Assembly (NCBI GenBank): GCA_016710645.1
Contig: JADJVI010000056.1
Location: 1 to 64,000 of the forward strand
From: Actinomycetales bacterium
GTDB taxonomy: Bacteria; Actinomycetota; Actinomycetes; Actinomycetales; Dermatophilaceae
Direction of reading: 5' to 3'
DNA: 64,000 nt
Both the position numbers and the translations under genes were made by a program. Of the stretch, positions 53,510 to 63,045 are shown in pieces. Numbering within the stretch: position 1 is the stretch's first letter; each line of letters begins with the position of its first letter. The notes below the pieces were generated by a model. The model searched no databases. It saw only the letters and a list, made by a program, of their open reading frames with translations, and was not told the origin of the DNA.

Positions 53510-54442
53510 TCAGTCGACCAGGCCCTCGAAGAGCACCGTCGAGAGGTAGCGCTCGCCGAAGCTCGGGATGACGACGACGATGAGCTTGCCGGCGTTCTCG
53601 GGGCGGACGGCGACCTGGCCGGCGGCGGCGAGGGCGGCGCCGGAGGAGATGCCGACGAGCAGGCCCTCCTCGGTGGCCGCGCGGCGGGCGAACTGCACCG
53701 CGGTGCCGGCGTCGATGTCGAGCACCTCGTCGTAGACGGTGGTGTCGAGGATCTCCGGGACGAAGTTGGCGCCGAGGCCCTGGATCTTGTGCGGGCCGGG
53801 CTGGCCGCCGTTGAGGATCGGGGACTCGGCGGGCTCGACGGCGACAATCTGGACGCCGGGCTTGCGCTCCTTGAGCACCTGGCCGACGCCGGTGATGGTG
53901 CCGCCGGTGCCGATGCCCGAGACGACGATGTCGACCGCGCCGTCCGTGTCGCGCCAGATCTCCTCGGCCGTGGTGCGACGGTGAATCTCAGGGTTGGCGG
54001 CGTTGGCGAACTGGCGAGCCAGCACAGCGCCCGGGCGCTCGGCGACGATCTCGTTGGCCCGGTCGACGGCGCCCTTCATGCCCTTGGACGGGTCGGTGAG
54101 GATGAGCTCGGCGCCGAAGGCCCGCAGCAGCGCGCGGCGCTCCTTGGACATCGACTCGGGCATCGTGAGCACGACGTTGTAGCCGCGCGCCGCGCCGACC
54201 ATCGCCAGGGCGATGCCGGTGTTGCCCGAGGTGGCCTCGACGATGGTGCCGCCCTTGGGCAGCTCACCGGAGGCCTCAGCCGCGTCGATGATGGCGACGC
54301 CGATGCGGTCCTTGACGGAGTTGGCCGGGTTGTAGAACTCGAGCTTGGCCACGACGGTGGCGACCGCATCCGGGAAGAGGCGGTTGATCCGGACCAGCGG
54401 GGTGTTGCCGACGAGGGCGGTGACGTCGTCGTAGATGGGCAT
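53510..54442 (-). CDS. cysK: Cysteine synthase A
   Basis: 310 residues from the ATG at 54442. It is a PLP enzyme: PLVRINRLFPDAVATVVAKL, the PLP lysine in NPANSVKDRIG, the substrate loop EATSGNTGIALAM, GIGTGGTITGVGQVLKE for phosphate binding, and VGISSGAALAAAG. It converts O-acetylserine and sulphide to cysteine. The 290 bases upstream, up to the YtxH-like gene, hold two decamers facing each other (54596, 54647) and no gene. Confidence 0.97.
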   Translation of the reverse strand: MPIYDDVTALVGNTPLVRINRLFPDAVATVVAKLEFYNPANSVKDRIGVAIIDAAEASGELPKGGTIVEATSGNTGIALAMVGAARGYNVVLTMPESMSKERRALLRAFGAELILTDPSKGMKGAVDRANEIVAERPGAVLARQFANAANPEIHRRTTAEEIWRDTDGAVDIVVSGIGTGGTITGVGQVLKERKPGVQIVAVEPAESPILNGGQPGPHKIQGLGANFVPEILDTTVYDEVLDIDAGTAVQFARRAATEEGLLVGISSGAALAAAGQVAVRPENAGKLIVVVIPSFGERYLSTVLFEGLVD

Positions 54443-54732
54443 CGCTTCGTGTTCTCCGTCGTGTGGGGTGTGTCGGGCAGCTGTCATGCCGCGCAACCGA
54501 GATGGCGTTATAGATATTCCAACGGTCAGTTATCGTACCCGCGGCCGGGGGCGGCGCCCGACGGGGTCTGCGGAGTGGGACGGCATGCGCTGCTCGGTAT
54601 GCCGTGGGGCTGGGTTCTGGTGATGCCGGCCGCGGTGGTGAGCGGCACGGCATACCTGGCTTGCCCCTCTGGTTTGTCGCCGTTGCGCGGGGAACGGTTG
54701 GTGTCGTTGTCACCATCTGAGAGGCTGACGCC

Positions 54733-55080
54733 ATGATCGGATTCGTTGCAGGGGCTGCCGTCGGCTATGTCTTGGGCACGCGCGCGGGACGACAGCGCTA
54801 CGAGCAGATCAAGGCGGGCGCGCACCGGCTCTGGACCTCCGACCCGGTGCAGAACAAGCTCGACCAGGCCGGCCACGCCGTGAAGACCCAGGCGCTGCCG
54901 TTCGTCGCCGACAAGGTGGGCGATGCCGTCAAGGCGGCCGGGCAGGCCGTCAAGGAGAAGGCTTCTGCGGCGCCGGTGCCTGCCAAACTGCGCCGCGGCA
55001 GTGACGGCTCGGTGGTCGCCGAGGTCACGACGGCGCCTCACCCTGCGACATCGTCCGGTGAGGAGTCGCCCACCCGCTAG
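54733..55080 (+). CDS. YtxH-like small membrane protein
   Basis: 115 residues from the ATG at 54733. An N-terminal glycine-rich helix (MIGFVAGAAVGYVLGTRAGR) of the YtxH kind is followed by an amphipathic helix with repeated A/K/D pattern and a disordered tail. Likely membrane-associated and stress-related by family. It is divergent from cysK. Confidence 0.75.
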   Translation: MIGFVAGAAVGYVLGTRAGRQRYEQIKAGAHRLWTSDPVQNKLDQAGHAVKTQALPFVADKVGDAVKAAGQAVKEKASAAPVPAKLRRGSDGSVVAEVTTAPHPATSSGEESPTR

Positions 55081-55219
55081 AGGTTTCCGCGAGGCGGGTA
55101 TGCCGTCCCGCGCTCGCCGCGTCACGGGTTTGGCGCATTTCGCCACACTCACCAGAAAAACCCATCATGCGGCAGCTTTGCCCTTGCGATAGAACATCTG
55201 TACGTCATACACTTGTTCT

Positions 55220-56912
55220 ATGACGACGCTCGCTCTCGACCCGCAACCACTCGGCGGTATGCCGTGTGGTGGTCGGTTGGGTGGCGCGTCGGAGGGGCCG
55301 TCGGTGGCGGGGGTTTCGACCACGGTGGTGCATGCGACCTGCGATCAGATCCTGGCCCGACTGTCGTCTCCTGAGGCCGGTGTGGTCGTGTCGAGCGTGG
55401 ACGTGCAGGAAGTGGATCGGCTCGCTCGTCGGGTGGAGGCGGTGCGGTTGGCGTTGGTCGCTGCAGCTGATCGGCAGCAGGTGCATCGGCGGTGTGGGCA
55501 TTCCTCGACGTCGGCGTGGGTGGCCAGCGCGACGCGTTCTGGGGGTGCTGCGGCGGCTCGGGATGTGGCATTGGCGACGGCGTTGGCTGATGGGTTGGAC
55601 CGCACCCGGGTGGCGTTCGAGGCTGGTGAGGTCTCTCGCTCGAACGCGGGGATCATCGCCAGGACCATGGGCAAGTTGCCCGAGACGACCACGGTGGTGG
55701 ATCGGGAGCGGGTCGAGTCGGCGTTGGTGCGGGATGCTCGCCGGTTGGACCCGGGCCGGTTGGATCGGGCGGCGAAGCTGGCGTTGGCTGCGGCGGAGAA
55801 GTCGGCGGCCGAGGTGGCCGATCACCTTGAGCAACAACTGGTGGATGAGGAGCGTCGGGCCTACCGGTTGGCGACGGTGACCATGCAGGACCTGGGGGAT
55901 GGCACGACGAAGTTGGCGGCGACGTTGCCGACGCCAGCCGCGAAGATGTTGGGCAAGGTGTTGCAGTCGATGACCGCGCCTCGGCGTGACCATCTGCGCA
56001 AGGCTGCCGAGAAGGCGTTGGCGGACGGGCAAGCCCCTGCCGGCTGCCTGGACGACGGCTCCGTGGCTGCTGACTTGTTGAGCGCCACGGGCACGCACGA
56101 GCACCCGTCGTTCGGTGCCGGTTCGCATGGCACGTCTGGCACTGGTGCCCACCCGCAGTTCGGCGCCGGCGTGAGGGGCACGGCCGGCGCGAAGGGGCGC
56201 ATGGCAGCCGACGGTCGGGCGCCGTCCGGCACAAGCGCGATGCCTGCCAGCGGCGCCAGCGGACACCGGATCGAGGGTCGGAACGCGGACTGGGCCGACA
56301 TTGACTGGGCTCACCGTCGTGGCCGGGCGTTGACCGAGTTGATCGAGCACCTAGACACGGAGAAGCTGACCGGGAAGGTCGCCTCCACCGTCATCATCAC
56401 CATGACCGCTGAGCAAGTGATGGGCGCCGCGAAAGCCGCCAAACTCCAGCAGACCATCCACGAGGCGACCGGGACGCTGATCGACATGGCTCCGAGTTCC
56501 GGGGCCGCGACCACCGACACCGGGGTGTTGATCTCCACGAGTGCCGCGCGGCGGATCGCCTGCAATGCCGGGATCCTGCCGGTCGTGTTGGGCGGACCCG
56601 GACACGTCCTGGACGTCGGCCGACAAGAACGGTTCTTCACCGAGCACCAACGGACAGCCCTGGCGACGATCTACGAAACCTGCGCGGCAGAAGACTGCGA
56701 CCGACCCTACGCATGGTCCGAGTTGCATCACGAGGACCCGTGGTCCAAGGGCGGATTGACCGACCTCGACCGAGCCGATCCCGCTGTGCGGCTACCACCA
56801 CCGCAAGATCCACGACCCCGCCTACCACCACGAGATCACCCGAGACGGAGACACGGACGGGCGAGGTCAGGGGCATGGGGCGAAGAGCGTCCACTTCCAG
56901 CTGCGCACCTAG
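55220..56912 (+). pseudogene. DUF222/HNH endonuclease protein (13E12 family), frameshifted in the HNH domain
   Basis: The ATG at 55220 opens a DUF222 region (CDQILARLSSPEAGVVVSSV, WVASATRSGGAAAARDVALA) and a disordered middle. The HNH site starts as CAAEDCDRPYAWSELHHEDP and WSKGGLTDLDRA. At 56774-56778 one extra base breaks the frame. Reading past it restores IPLCGYHHRKIHDPAYHHEI and ends in FQLRT with TAG at 56910-56912. Without repair the last catalytic His/Asn segment is lost. Such genes are found in many copies in actinobacteria. Decamer at 55256. Confidence 0.85.
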
Positions 56913-57001
56913 CCACCCAAGGGCGAAGCCCGGCCACTCAGGGGCGGAGACCGTCCACTTCCAGCTGCGCACCTAGCCACCCACGGGCGAAGTCTGGCCA
57001 C
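56889..57001. repeat. Direct duplication of the DUF222 gene 3' end
   Basis: The 49 bases 56889-56937, which include the natural stop codon, recur at 56953-57001 with three or four changes. It looks like a local tandem duplication of the gene tail. Confidence 0.8.
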
Positions 57002-57002
57002 C

Positions 57003-57053
57003 CGGCTTCCGACTAGGCAGAACGTGCACCCCGACTCAAGTTCCGCCTAGCGG
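57003..57053. repeat. Hairpin repeat, copy A of a dispersed pair
   Basis: TAGGCAGAACGTGC here recurs at 58288 in copy B. Its arms CTAGGCAGAAC and GTTCCGCCTAG form an imperfect stem. The flanking GGCTTCCG is also shared, so the two are copies of one small element. Confidence 0.6.
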
Positions 57054-57159
57054 CGTGGTCCATGGCACGGCATACCTCGTCCCCTGCGGCGAGGTAGCGA
57101 TAGGGGCTGCTACGCGACCCTGCTCACAGCCGAATTCGGCACCTCGCGGGGCACGCGGG

Positions 57160-57257
57160 CGAGGAACCAGCCGCCGGGCGGCGGCCATTCGGCCGGAGCG
57201 GCCGAAAATAGCCCTCGACGTGGACCAGGGCGGCGTCGACGCCGAGCTCAGGCGCTA
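57160..57257 (-). pseudogene. Fragment matching the 3' end of the ferredoxin reductase gene
   Basis: Read on the minus strand, about 80 bases match 58476-58556: ELGVDAALVHVEGYF against ELGADPDLVHVEGYF, then the AEWPPPG region out of frame. The match stops at CTGGTTCC. It overlaps the stop of the GNAT gene. This appears to be a remnant of a reductase paralogue or a recombination product. Confidence 0.7.
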
Positions 57258-58200
57258 GTCCGGTCGGCGGAAATCCGTGACGTCGGCCAGCTTCGTGAAG
57301 CCCGCCGACAGATAGGCCGCGATACCGCCGACGTTGCTGGTCGGAGTGCAGACGACAACGCTGGATGCGCCCATCTTCTGCAGCTCAGCGGCCGCGGCAA
57401 CAGCGATCGCGCACCCGTACCCGCGACCGCGAAATGCGCGGTGCGTGCCGAGGGGTTCGATCAGGCCCGGTCGTCCCGAGCCCGCAGACCACACCGTGGT
57501 CGCCGCCACAGCCTGGTCGTCGGTGTCGTAGGCGACAGGACAGCGACCGCTCCGGTAGGCAGGCGAGGCGGCCAGCGCATGCCACCGCTTCACCGTGAAC
57601 GTCGAGTTCGGGAAGGCGGCACGCTGGACAGCCACTCGATCCCGGACGACCTCATCGCGGACGTGCTGTGCATCGACCGTCTCGATGCGCACCCCACAGT
57701 CCTGCACGGGTGCGGCGAGGTCGCGGGAGAGCGGAGTCCACGACTCGTCGGCGATCCACCCCCGACGGCTCAAGAGGCCACGCACCGCCGGCCCGTACCT
57801 GACCTCCGCGACCCCACGGCCTCTCGGCAAGACTCCGCGGTCAGAGTCGGACAGGTCGTCGACGAACCGCCTAGCGAAGAACTCGTCATCCCCGACCTCG
57901 GGAGAGATGGCCCATCCGGATCAGGCCCTCGGCACCATCCACCATCCCGACGGCCACCAGCCGCCCATCCGACCGCCCATCTAGCCGACCATCCGACAGC
58001 CCATCCAGCCGACCATCCAGCCGCCCATCGCTCCGCCACAGCCACAGGCCGTCGACCACCTGCTGGGCCCCGAATCGCCACAGCCACCCGAGATCGCCCG
58101 GATGCACATGCACCGGGAGGCCGTCATGCTGCCAGGACCCGACGACATCGACGACTTCCTCCAGCATCGCAACGGTCGCCTGCTGCACGGTGAACCCCAT
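57255..58200 (-). pseudogene. GNAT acetyltransferase, split by a one-base frameshift
   Basis: From the ATG at 58200 the frame encodes MGFTVQQATVAMLEEVVDVV and a DGRLDGRL minisatellite, then fails after LIRM at a run of three G (57911-57913). Removing one restores AISPEVGDDEFFARRFVDDL and the rest: an acetyl-CoA loop in GTHRAFRGRGYGCAIAVAAA and CTPTSNVGGIAAYLSAGF. The C-terminal half alone (57255-57830) is open from a GTG. Substrate unknown. Confidence 0.72.
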
Positions 58201-58271
58201 GGGACCAGACAACCCCAACCCACACCGACTACGCACGCAGTTTGAGGGCGAGGCAGCGAGAGAAGCTCTGC

Positions 58272-58322
58272 CATCCGGCTTCCGGTTAGGCAGAACGTGC
58301 GCCCAGACGCACGTTGTGCCTA
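58272..58322. repeat. Hairpin repeat, copy B of a dispersed pair
   Basis: GGTTAGGCAGAACGTGCG pairs with CGCACGTTGTGCCTAGCC over 18 positions with two mismatches. It shares the TAGGCAGAACGTGC core with copy A at 57003. Confidence 0.65.
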
Positions 58323-58376
58323 GCCGTACGTGCACCCAGCGGCCCAGGAGCGACACGGAGCGCCGCGCAGGCGAGG

Positions 58377-58419
58377 AACAGCCGGGGTATGCCGTGCGGC
58401 ACGGCATACCCCGGCTGTT
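58377..58419 (-). terminator. Perfect 21-bp palindrome with inverted decamers, after the reductase gene
   Basis: Positions 58377-58397 and 58399-58419 are exact complements around a single G. The decamers sit at 58386 and 58401. It is the first structure after the reductase stop (58458). On the minus strand the outer end is AACAGCC, with no T-run. Confidence 0.75.
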
Positions 58420-58457
58420 GCAGCGTCCTGAGCGGGTCGGCAGGCGACCCGCCTCGA

Positions 58458-59510
58458 TCAGGGAACCAGACGCCCGGGCGGCGGCCATTCGGCCGGAGCG
58501 GCCGGGAAGTAGCCCTCGACGTGGACCAGGTCGGGGTCGGCGCCGAGTTCGAGGGCCCGGGCCTTGCAGGCCTCGACGAAGTCGGGGTTACCGGCGATGA
58601 AGACGCTGTGGCCGGCCAGTGACGGGAAGACCTGGTCGAGCATCGCGGGGATGCGGCCAGACTTGGCGCCCTCGGGGGCCTCGCCACCGGTGTAGGTCGG
58701 GACGAAGGTGAACTTGCGGTGCTTCTTCTCCCACCAGGCCATGAGGCCACGGTCGAAGACGTCGGCCTGGGTGCGCGCCGAGAAGATCAGCGTGACGCCG
58801 AACTTGAAGCCACGCCGCAGCGCGCCATCAGTGAGGCCGAGGATGGGGGCCAGGCCCGAGCCCGAGGCCAGGCACACGACAGGCGTCTCGACGGAGGGGT
58901 CTCCGACGAAGGTGCCGTAGGGACCGGAGAGCAGCACCTGGTCTCCGACACTGAGCTTGTCGTGCACCCAGCCGCTCGTGGCCCCGCCCGCGACCTTGGT
59001 GATCAACAGGTGGATCTCGCCGTCCGGACGGGGAGCGTTGGCGATCGAGTAGGAGCGCGGCGGCGCATCGGCCGCGGCGTTGCCGAACATGACGTATTGA
59101 CCCGGCCAGTAGCGCAGGTTCTCACCAAGCGGCCGCAACTGCACCTCGAGCATCGAGGGGGTCCGCCGGATGAGGTCGGTGACGACGAAGGGGACGTTCT
59201 CGCGCGGTGGGAAGAGCTTCTGCAGCGCGTCGACGGTGCCGAACTCGATGTCGAGGGTGTTGGTCAGCGGCTTGGCCATGCACATGAGGCCATAGCCCTC
59301 GGCGCGGTCGGCCTGGCTGAGCGCCATGTCCAGGACCATGCCCTGGTCGAAGGAGCCGTCGAGGACCTTGGTCTTGCATTCGCCACAGGCACCCGCGCGG
59401 CAGTTGTTCGGCATGATGTAGCCGGCCTTTTCCAAGGCGGTGAGCACCGTGTCGCCGGCTTCGCAGGGAACCTCATGGCCGGAGGGCTGGAGGCGGATCG
59501 TCGCTGTCAT
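58458..59510 (-). CDS. 2Fe-2S ferredoxin-NAD(P)H reductase
   Basis: 350 residues. An N-terminal plant-type ferredoxin domain with the cluster cysteines NNCRAGACGECKTKV and LMCMAKPL. Then FAD binding (PPRSYSIANAPRPDG, the RxYS motif) and NAD binding (VVCLASGSGLAPILGLTDGA). The C-terminus GYFPAAPAEWPPPG is normal for oxygenase reductases (CDP-6-deoxy-glucoseen reductase-like). It probably passes electrons to the diiron protein encoded upstream (59839-60863). Confidence 0.93.
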   Translation of the reverse strand: MTATIRLQPSGHEVPCEAGDTVLTALEKAGYIMPNNCRAGACGECKTKVLDGSFDQGMVLDMALSQADRAEGYGLMCMAKPLTNTLDIEFGTVDALQKLFPPRENVPFVVTDLIRRTPSMLEVQLRPLGENLRYWPGQYVMFGNAAADAPPRSYSIANAPRPDGEIHLLITKVAGGATSGWVHDKLSVGDQVLLSGPYGTFVGDPSVETPVVCLASGSGLAPILGLTDGALRRGFKFGVTLIFSARTQADVFDRGLMAWWEKKHRKFTFVPTYTGGEAPEGAKSGRIPAMLDQVFPSLAGHSVFIAGNPDFVEACKARALELGADPDLVHVEGYFPAAPAEWPPPGRLVP

Positions 59511-59617
59511 GGTCCCTATCTTCGTGGTCGAGGTTCGGCGGTTGAAGCCCTTCCCGCTGTGACGTGCGCAGACCCGCCATCGCGAGACGCGAGCGGACCG
59601 GGCGGCACGGCATACGG

Positions 59618-59653
59618 GTCAATCGGGGTGTCAGTCGGGGTGTCAATCGGGTT
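59618..59653. repeat. 12-bp tandem repeat upstream of the reductase gene
   Basis: GTCAATCGGGGT, GTCAGTCGGGGT and GTCAATCGGGTT are consecutive, followed by a GGTTG-5-CAACC dyad (59650-59665). The 328-base gap between the two oxidoreductase genes holds nothing else apart from a decamer variant and the hairpin at 59731. It could be a binding site for the reductase promoter. Confidence 0.65.
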
Positions 59654-59730
59654 GCGACACAACCGAATGTGCCGCGGCTACACAAGGGGCGAGGGGCCGT
59701 GAAACGGGTCACTCACCGGGGTGGAACAGA

Positions 59731-59776
59731 CCGAAGGGGTATGCCGGGCGGGTGAGACCGCGGCATACCCCTTCGG
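59731..59776 (-). terminator. 16-bp hairpin after the diiron gene
   Basis: CCGAAGGGGTATGCCG (59731-59746) pairs perfectly with CGGCATACCCCTTCGG (59761-59776). It contains decamer variants with G in place of the last T. It follows the diiron stop at 59839. Confidence 0.7.
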
Positions 59777-59838
59777 GCCTTGTCGATCAGAAGCGATCAG
59801 CGAGGATCAGAAGCAATCACGCGCCAACGAGCAGTGGA

Positions 59839-60863
59839 TCAGAACACCGGGATGATGTCGTCCATGTCGATGTCGCTGATCTCTTCGCCGGTGATACCGA
59901 CCTCGGGGATCGCGGGGAAGGGGATGTTGTAGCGGTCGAGCACGCCCTTGAGGTTGAGCATGGCCGAGCGCCAGTTTTCCTTCTTCTGCTCGTACTCGGG
60001 AATGAAGAAGCCAGCCGCACGTGCGATGGCCTCGCCCTCGCGCTGAGCCGAGATGAAGTCCTCGGGGAGGTCCCAGAACTCCATCGGCGGCTCGAAGAGC
60101 ACGGCCGAGAGGAACAGGTAGCCGGCGCGGATCTGCTTGGTGATGAGGCTGCGCTCGGACACGTCCAGCTTCGGGTAGTCGCGCCCATGAGCGACATGCA
60201 GATCGCCATGTGACGGCCCTCGTCGCGGCCGATGTTGCGGAAGGCGGCCTGGTACACAGGCTCCTTCGCGCCGGCGGCCATCTGGTGGAAGATCGTCGCA
60301 GCAGCGATCTCGCCCATAAGGAAGGACGAGAAGAGGATGGCCAGCGAGTAGCGCGGGACAGCCTTCTTGTAGCCACTCCAGTAGCGGCCGCCGTTGAAGT
60401 ACAGCCACTTGGTGTTCTTCTGGAGGCGCTTGCCGAGCTCGGTCTTGGGCTCGTAGGTGAGCGGGTCCGGGTGCTCGAGCAACTTGGTGATGGACAAGCC
60501 ACACATCTGCTCGTGCATCTGCTCGTCACGGGTCACCGAGAAGAAGCACCGGCGGACGGCGTCCTCTTCGTGGACCTCGTAGGTCTTGATGAGAGCCTCG
60601 GCGAACACCGGCGGGGCGGATGCGTCGAAGACCGACAGCAGCGTCCACCAGTACGCGATCGCCTCGCGCTGCTCCCACGTGTAGGAGCTCGGGTCAAAGG
60701 TGTCCCAGGGGAGCTTCAGCGGGTCCCACTGGTCACGTTGGGAAGAGGCCCAGATCTCTTCCATCTTGGCTGTCTCCCGGTGCCAGCTCAACGGGTAAAC
60801 GTTGGGCTGCTCGGTCTCCGGCGGCATCTCCATGCTTCCTGCGAAGCGCTCTTTGCTGCTCAT
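59839..60863 (-). pseudogene. R2-like diiron oxygenase, with a one-base frameshift
   Basis: ATG at 60863. The first 230 residues show a ferritin-like diiron fold: VFAEALIKTYEVHEEDAVRR, SVTRDEQMHEQMCGL and NIGRDEGRHMAICMSLM, each with E..H pairs. At a run of three G (60184-60186) the frame is lost; adding one base restores RDYPKLDVSERSLITKQIRA and a normal C-terminus ending DMDDIIPVF. So only one base is missing. The reductase downstream and the MarR operator upstream point to a regulated oxygenase. The substrate is unknown. Confidence 0.78.
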
Positions 60864-60885
60864 AGGCCCGAGAGTAGATGTCGCA

Positions 60886-60902
60886 ACCTAGATTGTCTAG
60901 GT
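60886..60902. promoter_or_regulatory. MarR-type operator overlapping the diiron promoter
   Basis: ACCTAGATTGTCTAGGT is a perfect dyad with a three-base centre. On the minus strand TAGACA-17-TACTCT fits a promoter and overlaps it, 25-50 bases before the diiron start. The MarR gene lies just upstream, the natural candidate to bind here. Confidence 0.6.
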
Positions 60903-61015
60903 CTTGACTACCTGGGTGCTCGGCCTCACACTGACCGATCGGTCGGGAAAAGGTGCGACCGACTGAATCACCCTTGAGGTGCCCTCCGAAGGGGTCTACC
61001 CAGAGCCGCTCGGGG

Positions 61016-61511
61016 CTACTCGGTGCGACCGCGCAACAGCCGCCGCATGAGCTCGACGAACTGCTCCAGGTCGGGTCCCAGCCGCGCGAAGAACGCGGTC
61101 TCGACATCGTTCTCCCGCCCGTATGCCGCCGCGAGACGCTCGCCGGTGGCGGTGAGGCGCACGGTCACCAGTCGCCGGTCGGCCGATTCGCGGTGTCGCT
61201 CGACCAGGCCGTCGCGTTCGAGGGTGTTGAGGACGCTCGACACGGCCGCTCGCGACAGGCCCGAGTAGCGGGCGATCTCCCGCGGCTCCATCTCACCAGC
61301 GACCCATACGCAAAACATCACCCGAAAACCTGCCATGCTCCACCCGGCCTCGCGGTGCACCTGGGATTCGAGCCGGTGGACCAACATCGTCGACAGGCGC
61401 ACGAGGTTGAAGGATGCGCGCAGGGCGAGCAAGTCTGCGTCAGGGTGGGTCGTGGCGACTTGCTGGGCTGCGGCGGACTCGAACCCGTCCGACGAGCCCC
61501 GGGCTGATCAT
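61016..61511 (-). CDS. MarR-family regulator, start probably shifted by an indel
   Basis: The clear part (TTG at 61432 to TAG at 61016) encodes a typical MarR winged helix: EIARYSGLSRAAVSSVLNTL and DGLVERHRESADRRLVTVRL. In the same frame upstream the sequence is also protein-like (SSDGFESAAAQQVATTHPDA). Removing one G from the GGGG run at 61497-61500 joins it to the ATG at 61511, giving a normal-length protein. It probably controls the diiron oxygenase through the operator at 60886. Confidence 0.8.
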
Positions 61512-61683
61512 CACAACTCGCATGATGTCACCTTGACGATCCCTGTCAGGGCTCACGTCCTGACTTGGGCTCGGACTGTCCTCGTTCCGCACGCATTCCG
61601 GTATGCCGTCAGGCCGGAGGTGGCGACCGGAGGCCGAGGCGAAGGCATGGAGAGGTCGAGAGTCGGGAGGCGGGAGGCGGGGT

Positions 61684-61733
61684 GGGACGTCGGGGAGGGA
61701 CGTCGCCGGTGGGACGTCGCGGGTGGGACGTCG
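61684..61733. repeat. Four GGGACGTCG copies upstream of the VOC gene
   Basis: GGGACGTCG occurs at 61684, 61697, 61711 and 61725, spaced 13-14 bases. The GACGTC core is palindromic. It lies in a 330-base gene-free stretch before the VOC gene that also holds a decamer (61600). Confidence 0.6.
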
Positions 61734-61844
61734 GGGGTGGGGAGAGGCGAGATGGGAGGGGTGGCGAGTGGGCGGCATAAGGCGGGCGTGAGCCACGTCA
61801 CGTCCGCGGCGCGGCGCGATCCCACCGCCCCCAGGAGCCGCGTG

Positions 61845-62381
61845 ATGACCCAGACCTACCCGGTGTCGACCTGCCTGTGGTTCGACACCGAGGCCGAGAC
61901 CGCAGCCCGGCTCTACACCAGCCTGGTGCCCGACAGCGAGATCGGGCAGATCAGTCACTACGGCTCGGAAAACGAACACGGTGAGACCGGTTCGGTCCTA
62001 CAGGTCAGAATTCCGGCCTGGCACACAGCAATTCGTCGCCCTCAACGGCGGACCGATCTTCAGGCACTCGCCCGCGGCGTCGATCCAGGCTTCTGCCCCG
62101 ACCAGGTGGAAGTGGACCGGCTCTGGTACGGGCTGCTCGAAGGCGGCGGCGAAGAGTCGCAATGTGGCTGGCTCACCGACCGGTTCGGCCTGTCGTGGCA
62201 GATCATCCCGACCCGACTGGGCGAACTCGCCGGCGACCCGGACCCCGAGCGCGCCTCCCGGGTCATCGCCGCGATGCTGCAGATGCGCAAGCTCGACATC
62301 GCCGCGCTCGAAGCCGCCGCCGACGCTCCGGCCACTGCCCCAGCCAATGCCCCGACCGACGCCCCGACCACGCAGGCGTGA
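61845..62381 (+). pseudogene. VOC/PhnB-like protein with two frameshifts
   Basis: ATG at 61845 after AGGAG. MTQTYPVSTCLWFDTEAETA and LYTSLVPDSEIG start a PhnB-like (glyoxalase fold) protein. The frame changes near 62000-62010, gives QFVALNGGPIFRHSPAASIQ, and returns near 62090 to FCPDQVEVDRLWYGLLEGGG, WLTDRFGLSWQIIPTRLGEL, and an Ala/Pro tail. Two indels that cancel out leave the C-terminus in frame. Confidence 0.75.
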
Positions 62382-62392
62382 ATCGAGCCCTC

Positions 62393-62936
62393 ATGCGACC
62401 AGTGACCGCAGCCCTGTTCAGCTCGATCGACGGCGCCGTCGAATCCCCCACCACTTCCAGTTTGACCACTTCGACGCTGACACGGGCGGGCTGATGACCC
62501 AGGCCCTCAGCGGTGCCGACGCGGTCGTCATGGGCCGACGCACCTACGACGAGTGGTCGCAGTACTGGCCCGCCAACACCGACGACGCCGGCGACTTCAT
62601 CAATCCGATCCGTAAGTACGTCGCGTCGAGCACGCTCACCGACCCACTCGCGTGGCAGAACTCGACCATCATCCCCGGCGACGCCGTCGACTCGTCCGCG
62701 AACTCAAGCAGACCGAGGGTGCCGGCATCGTCGTCACCGGCTCGATCTCGCTGGTGCGCCAGCTGCTCCTGGCTGGGGTCCTCGACCGGCTCACCTCATG
62801 GTCCACCCGGTCGTGGCCGGCGCAGGGCTGCGGCACCTGTTCGACCCGGACGAGAAGACCATCCGCCTCGAGCTTCGTCGACCACACCGTCACGGTCCCG
62901 GGCAACGCGATCCTCACCTACGCATTGCGCTCCTGA
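62393..62936 (+). pseudogene. Dihydrofolate-reductase-like (RibD C-terminal) protein, several frameshifts
   Basis: ATG at 62393 (MRPVTAALFSSIDGAVESP) is broken at a C-run (62446-62450). Other frames continue HHFQFDHFDADTGGLMTQAL, GADAVVMGRRTYDEWSQYWP, ELKQTEGAGIVVTGSISLVR, LMVHPVVAGAGLRHLFDPDE and VPGNAILTYALRS. These are all in the order of the RibD C-terminal/dihydrofolate reductase family, so one gene is interrupted three times or more. Confidence 0.75.
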
Positions 62937-62952
62937 GCGGCCTGGCCTGCAG

Positions 62953-62987
62953 CCGCCTGTATGCCGTGTGACACGGCATACAGGCGG
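62953..62987. terminator. Perfect 17-bp palindrome with decamer variants
   Basis: Positions 62953-62969 and 62971-62987 pair perfectly around a single G, with TGTATGCCGT as the core on each arm. It follows the stop of the reductase-like gene at 62936. Confidence 0.7.
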
Positions 62988-63045
62988 GGTCAAGGACCGC
63001 TCCGCCTTCCAGGAGCAAGCGCTTACCGGCAAGCAGGATCCGATC

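Noticed and set aside
57867..58600. Plus-strand frame across 58190-58600
   Set aside because: It spans the palindrome and hairpin repeats with no domain; it is the complement of the GNAT and reductase ends.
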